DNA from: CAZUVM01 sp964623885
Lineage (GTDB): Bacteria > Verrucomicrobiota > Verrucomicrobiia > Limisphaerales > UBA8199
Direction of reading: 5' to 3'
Assembly (NCBI GenBank): GCA_964623885.1
Contig: CAZUVM010000199.1
Location: 1-10,066, forward strand
DNA length: 10,066 nucleotides
This document shows, one piece after another, positions 6,487 to 10,066 of this stretch; position 1 is the stretch's first letter, and every line of letters starts with the position of its first letter. Below the pieces are notes generated by a model that was given only the letters and a program-made list of their open reading frames with translations, ran no database searches and was not told where the DNA came from. A program made the translations under genes and the position numbers.

Positions 6487-6582
6487 TTCATATATACATC
6501 CACGCAGAGGCGAAAAAGTAACAAGTATTTTCTGAGGCAGCGCGGTAATTATGGCAATGGCCAGCCGCGTCTCCCTGATAGC

Positions 6583-6604
6583 AGCGCAGATTGAAATCTG
6601 CGCT
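6583..6604. repeat. Hairpin repeat (AGCGCAGAT / ATCTGCGCT)
   Basis: A perfect nine-base stem with loop TGAA. Short hairpins of this type are, from memory, common spacer repeats in Verrucomicrobiota. Its presence argues that 6551-6650 is spacer and not the coding start of the downstream gene. Confidence 0.55.
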
Positions 6605-6669
6605 ACGCGACAAGCGGCTCAATCGCCTTTAAAATATCCGGGCTCGCAGCAATTGTGCGGTCCCGACGC

Positions 6670-6699
6670 TTGTCAATGCTTCGCTGGGAGCGCTATATT
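6670..6699 (+). promoter_or_regulatory. Sigma70-like promoter for the DUF1553 protein gene
   Basis: TTGTCA (6670-6675) and TATATT (6694-6699) are separated by 18 bases; each differs from the consensus by one base. Transcription would start near 6706, only a few bases before TTG 6713. That would give an almost leaderless message and excludes the upstream ATG at 6551 for this promoter. It is seen by pattern only. Confidence 0.45.
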
Positions 6700-6712
6700 C
6701 CTACTCATCCTG

Positions 6713-9700
6713 TTGCGAAGTAATTCTAACGCACGGTTTGGCCGCCGGCGGACCGCAGCCTGGTGCGGTTTGCTGCTGGCGGTGTTCTGGGGCCGGTGGG
6801 TGCTGGCGGCTCCCGCCGCTGACCCGGTGGACTTTTGCTTCCAGGTGCGGCCCATCCTGGCCGACCGATGCTTTAAATGCCACGGACCGGATGAGAAGGC
6901 CCGCAAAGGGAAGCTGCGCCTCGATTTGAAGGAGAACGCCTACGCCGTTCGCGATGCGGCGCGCAAGGAATCAGCGGTCGTGCCGTTTCACCCGGAGCGG
7001 AGTCAATTGTGCTGGCGCATCAGTGCAACCAATGAAGACGACCGCATGCCGCCGGTCGCGAGCAATCTCAGCCTCACGGCTGAGGAAAAGGCAGTGTTGA
7101 AACGCTGGGTGGAACAAGGCGCGGAATACAAACCACACTGGGCGTTCAGCCCGGTCGCCAAGGTTCCGGTGCCGCGCGTGACAACCGGATCGCTCGAGCG
7201 CAATCCCATTGACGCATTCGTCGAGGCGCGCCTGGCGCGCGAGGGGCTAAGGCCCGCGCCGGAAGCTTCCCGGGAAACGCTCATTCGCCGGCTCAGTTTC
7301 GATCTACGCGGCTTGCCGCCCAGCCTGGATGAGATCGACAGTTTTGTGAGCGATACCTCGCCGGACGCCTACGAGCATTTGGTGGATCGGTTGCTCGCCT
7401 CTCCCGCTTACGGCGAGCAACAAGCCGCCTTGTGGCTCGACCTCGCCCGCTTTGCCGATACCTACGGCTACCAAAACGATGTCGAGCGCGATATCTCGCC
7501 CTGGCGCGACTGGGTCATCCGCGTCTTTAATGACAATCTCCCTTACGACCAGTTTGTCACCTGGCAAATCGCCGGGGACTTGCTGCCCTCGCCCACGCGC
7601 GACCAGGCCCTCGCCACCGCTTTCAACCGGTTGCATCGCCAAACCAATGAGGGCGGCAGCGTCGAGGAAGAATTCCGCGCCGAGTATGTCGCCGATCGCG
7701 TCGCGACCACCGGCACTACGTTCCTGGGCCTGACGCTCGGTTGCGCCCGCTGCCACGATCACAAATACGACCCGATCGGCCAAAAGGAGTTCTATCGTGT
7801 CGCGGCTTTCTTCAACAACATCGACGAGTCCGGCCTCTATTCGCATTTCACCCACGCGACCCCTTCCCCGACTCTGCTGCTGTATCCCGCAGGTGTCGAA
7901 GCCAAGCACAACGAGTTGCTGGCGAAGATCCGCGACCAGGAAACGACGCTCGCTAAGCTGTCCCGGAGCGCCCAGGCGGATTTCGATAAGTGGCTGGCTT
8001 CGAGTCCGCGCATGTTCGATAAACCGCAACCCTCCGCCGCTTTCTCTTTCGAAACCGTTGCCAAAAATTCCACGCCCGACGCAGTCAATACCAACCGCTC
8101 CGCGATACTGGTGGATAATCCGGTTCCAGACGAAGGCAAGATCGGTCACGCGCTGAAATTCAGCGGCGATAACTCCGTGATTTGCAAAAACGCGGGCGTG
8201 TTCAACCGCACGACTCCTTTCACCTTCAGTCTCTGGCTCAAACCGACGGAGAAGCAGGAGCGCGCGGTCATTTTTCATCGGTCGCGCGCCTGGACGGACT
8301 CGGGCAGCCGCGGCTATGAACTGGTGCTCGAAGACGGCCGCCCGACGTTTAGCCTGATCCATTTCTGGCCAGGCAATGCGATCAAAGTCCGCGTCCGCTC
8401 AGCGCTGCCGCTCAACCAATGGTCGCACCTGACGATTACCTACGACGGATCGAGCCGCGCTTCCGGCGTCAGTCTCTATCTGGCCGGCGAATTGTTGCCC
8501 GTGGAGATCGTACGCGACCACCTCTTCAAGGACATTCTCCATCGCGAGCAGTGGGGCGATATGGAAGTCAACCAAATCGAGTTGACCCTGGCCGGCCGCT
8601 TCCGCGATTCGGGATTCAAGAACGGAGTGATCGACGAATTCCAGGTTTTCGATCGTTGCCTGAGCGCCTGGGAAGTCAAACAGGTGGCCGGCACGGCCAC
8701 GGGCGCGCCGGATTTCGCGACGCTGTTCACCTGGTATCTCCAGCACGTCGATGCCCCATACCGCGCCGCAACGGCTGAACTTAAATCACTGCGCGAGGCA
8801 GAGAACAACCTGATCGATGATGTCCCTGAAATCGCCGTGATGAGCGAAATGTCACCGCGCCGCCCCACATACCTGCTGAAGCGCGGCGCTTATGATGCGC
8901 GCGGCGAACAGGTCGATCCGGGCGTTCCGGAGCGCATTTTTGCATTCTCTGATAAACTGCCGCGCAATCGGCTGGGCCTGGCCCATTGGCTGGTCGATCA
9001 GCGCAACCCGCTGACGGCGCGCGTCGAGGTCAATCGTGTTTGGCGCAGCCATTTCGGGCGCGGCCTGGTCGAAACCGAGGAGGACTTCGGCACGCAGGGC
9101 CGGCTGCCCGAATATCCGCAACTGCTCGATTGGCTGGCCGGGCAATTCATGGAGCACGGCTGGAACGTCAAAGGGCTGCACAAACGCGTGGTGATGTCCG
9201 CCACTTACCGGCAATCTTCTCATGCTGATGCCGAACTGTTGGCGAAGGACCCCGACAACCACCTGCTCGCTCGCGGCCCGCAACACCGGCTGCGGGCAGA
9301 AGAGATTCGCGACAACGCCCTGGCCGTGAGCGGATTGCTCACATCGCGGCTGGGCGGCCCCAGCGTGCGGCCGTACCAGCCTGCCGGAGTTTGGGAAGAG
9401 GCGGGCACGGGCAAACACTACGCACAAGACAAGGGCGAAAGTCTTTACCGACGCAGCCTTTATACGTTCTGGCGGCGTACGGCACCGCCGCCGTCGATGC
9501 GCATTTTTGATGCGCCCTCGCGCGAGGTGTGCACCGCTCGCCGCGAAACCACGACCACTCCACTCCAAGCCCTGGTACTCTTGAACGATCCGCAATTTGT
9601 CGAAGCCGGCCGCGTGCTGGCCGAACAATTGTTGCGCACTTGCGGAGGCGACGTTGAAGCCTGTGTTTCCCGCGGCTTTCGCGAAGCGACCGGCCGGCAG

Positions 9701-9904
9701 CCCACGGCTGCGGAGCTGGCGGTCCTGTCCCGGCTGTATCATGAGCAGTTGCAGATCTTCGAGAGCGACCCCGCTGCCGCGCAAAGCTATCTGAACACCG
9801 GCGAACATCCGCGCGATGCAAGTTTGCCTGTCCCGCAACTCGCCGCCACCGCCGTGGTCGCCAGCGCGCTAATGAACCTTGATGAATTTGTGATCTTGCG
9901 ATGA
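6713..9904 (+). CDS. Secreted PSCyt1-DUF1549-LamG-DUF1553 protein
   Basis: 1063 residues from TTG 6713. A basic N terminus and hydrophobic core (about 10-30, ending VLAAPAA) form a signal peptide. A PSCyt1 heme-type motif follows (C53-F-K-C56-H57). DUF1549/PSCyt2 spans about 164-375, with a second CxxCH (C344-A-R-C347-H348). A LamG/concanavalin-like domain spans about 441-655 (FTFSLWLKPTEK, WSHLTITYDG). DUF1553/PSD1 runs from about 716 to the end (VNRVWRSHFGRGLVETEEDFG at 773-793, TTTTPLQALVLLNDPQF at 946-962). This architecture is abundant in Planctomycetota and Verrucomicrobiota; a role in periplasmic breakdown of complex polysaccharides is proposed but no reaction is known. Such genes usually precede a DUF1501 gene, which is not seen here. 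An ATG at 6551 is in frame, but its extra 54 residues overlap a hairpin repeat and would bury the signal peptide. The start is uncertain, the rest secure. Confidence 0.9.
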   Translation: MRSNSNARFGRRRTAAWCGLLLAVFWGRWVLAAPAADPVDFCFQVRPILADRCFKCHGPDEKARKGKLRLDLKENAYAVRDAARKESAVVPFHPERSQLCWRISATNEDDRMPPVASNLSLTAEEKAVLKRWVEQGAEYKPHWAFSPVAKVPVPRVTTGSLERNPIDAFVEARLAREGLRPAPEASRETLIRRLSFDLRGLPPSLDEIDSFVSDTSPDAYEHLVDRLLASPAYGEQQAALWLDLARFADTYGYQNDVERDISPWRDWVIRVFNDNLPYDQFVTWQIAGDLLPSPTRDQALATAFNRLHRQTNEGGSVEEEFRAEYVADRVATTGTTFLGLTLGCARCHDHKYDPIGQKEFYRVAAFFNNIDESGLYSHFTHATPSPTLLLYPAGVEAKHNELLAKIRDQETTLAKLSRSAQADFDKWLASSPRMFDKPQPSAAFSFETVAKNSTPDAVNTNRSAILVDNPVPDEGKIGHALKFSGDNSVICKNAGVFNRTTPFTFSLWLKPTEKQERAVIFHRSRAWTDSGSRGYELVLEDGRPTFSLIHFWPGNAIKVRVRSALPLNQWSHLTITYDGSSRASGVSLYLAGELLPVEIVRDHLFKDILHREQWGDMEVNQIELTLAGRFRDSGFKNGVIDEFQVFDRCLSAWEVKQVAGTATGAPDFATLFTWYLQHVDAPYRAATAELKSLREAENNLIDDVPEIAVMSEMSPRRPTYLLKRGAYDARGEQVDPGVPERIFAFSDKLPRNRLGLAHWLVDQRNPLTARVEVNRVWRSHFGRGLVETEEDFGTQGRLPEYPQLLDWLAGQFMEHGWNVKGLHKRVVMSATYRQSSHADAELLAKDPDNHLLARGPQHRLRAEEIRDNALAVSGLLTSRLGGPSVRPYQPAGVWEEAGTGKHYAQDKGESLYRRSLYTFWRRTAPPPSMRIFDAPSREVCTARRETTTTPLQALVLLNDPQFVEAGRVLAEQLLRTCGGDVEACVSRGFREATGRQPTAAELAVLSRLYHEQLQIFESDPAAAQSYLNTGEHPRDASLPVPQLAATAVVASALMNLDEFVILR

Positions 9905-9947
9905 ATCCTCAGAACACAATAAAGTCTAACCGTGTCAGAGCGACCCC

Positions 9948-9984
9948 CCTCTCCTCCTTTGGTGGAGTGGGGAATGGGGAGAGG
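9948..9984. terminator. Hairpin after the DUF1553 protein gene
   Basis: CCTCTCC (9948-9954) pairs with GGAGAGG (9978-9984), and inside it CTCC can pair with GGAG around TTTGGT. No T-run follows on either strand. It resembles a dispersed C/T-rich hairpin repeat and may mark the transcript end of the gene that stops at 9904. Confidence 0.35.
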
Positions 9985-10021
9985 TGCGCGGCACCACTAC
10001 AACCGTTGCCTTACCTCCTAC

Positions 10022-10066
10022 CTAGCGCAGCGTTAAATCGGGGTGCAGCATTCCCGGCGTCAGAAT
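10022..10066 (-). CDS. Possible 3' end of a converging gene, cut by the window edge
   Basis: On the minus strand the last 42 bases read open into a TAG at 10022-10024 and would encode ILTPGMLHPDLTLR. The peptide has protein-like composition and the hairpin 9948-9984 would sit between two converging genes. Fourteen codons cannot establish a gene, so this is only a possibility and no family is assigned. Confidence 0.25.
   Translation of the reverse strand: MLTPGMLHPDLTLR

Noticed and set aside
7304..8362. Long minus-strand open frame (352 codons) opposite the DUF1553 protein gene
   Set aside because: It is the mirror of a well-supported GC-rich gene, has Arg/Gly/Ala-rich composition and no recognisable motif. 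The plus strand carries conserved domains across the same bases.
8852..9838. Second long minus-strand open frame (328 codons) opposite the DUF1553 domain
   Set aside because: Same reason: antisense shadow of the conserved DUF1553 domain, without motifs of its own.

Overview
The window reads as a chromosomal segment of a free-living member of the PVC group, most likely Verrucomicrobiota (Pedosphaera/Limisphaerales-like). This is inferred from gene content and repeats, not from a marker gene. The pointers are: a large secreted PSCyt1-DUF1549-LamG-DUF1553 protein; an ECF sigma factor fused to a transmembrane segment and an outer domain; a prepilin-like protein of the abundant PVC type; a secreted YadA-head/peptidase S74 protein with the N-terminal domain common in these bacteria; and gene spacers filled with small hairpin repeats. 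There are no tRNA or rRNA genes, no CRISPR array and no recognisable transposase.

Layout. 1-199: short degenerate tandem repeats and a leader. 200-709 (+): small protein with two TFIIB-type zinc ribbons. 710-1211: a 500-base spacer with a long inverted repeat (827-1007) and a cluster of REP-like hairpins. 1212-3308 (-): secreted 698-residue protein with YadA-type head repeats and a C-terminal S74 self-cleaving chaperone domain. 3309-3702: spacer with the same hairpin families. 3703-4344 (+): DUF2959-type helical lipoprotein. 4345-4660: spacer with a triple-hairpin element and another REP copy. 4661-5341 and 5338-6486 (-): an ECF sigma factor overlapping a prepilin-like protein by four bases, hence a translationally coupled pair. 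6487-6712: divergent control region with one hairpin repeat and a good sigma70-like promoter. 6713-9904 (+): the 1063-residue PSCyt1/DUF1549/LamG/DUF1553 protein. 9905-10066: a hairpin repeat and possibly the 3' end of a converging gene.

Four of the five larger products (S74 protein, lipoprotein, prepilin-like protein, DUF1553 protein) carry an export signal. The sigma factor has a membrane segment. The window therefore mostly concerns the cell envelope. The only clear operon is sigma factor plus prepilin-like protein. No single pathway links all the genes.

No complete new defence or mobile system is visible. The best candidates for something undescribed are the 181-base inverted-repeat element, the coupling of a membrane-tethered sigma factor to a prepilin-like protein, and the self-cleaving YadA-like protein that lacks an outer-membrane anchor.
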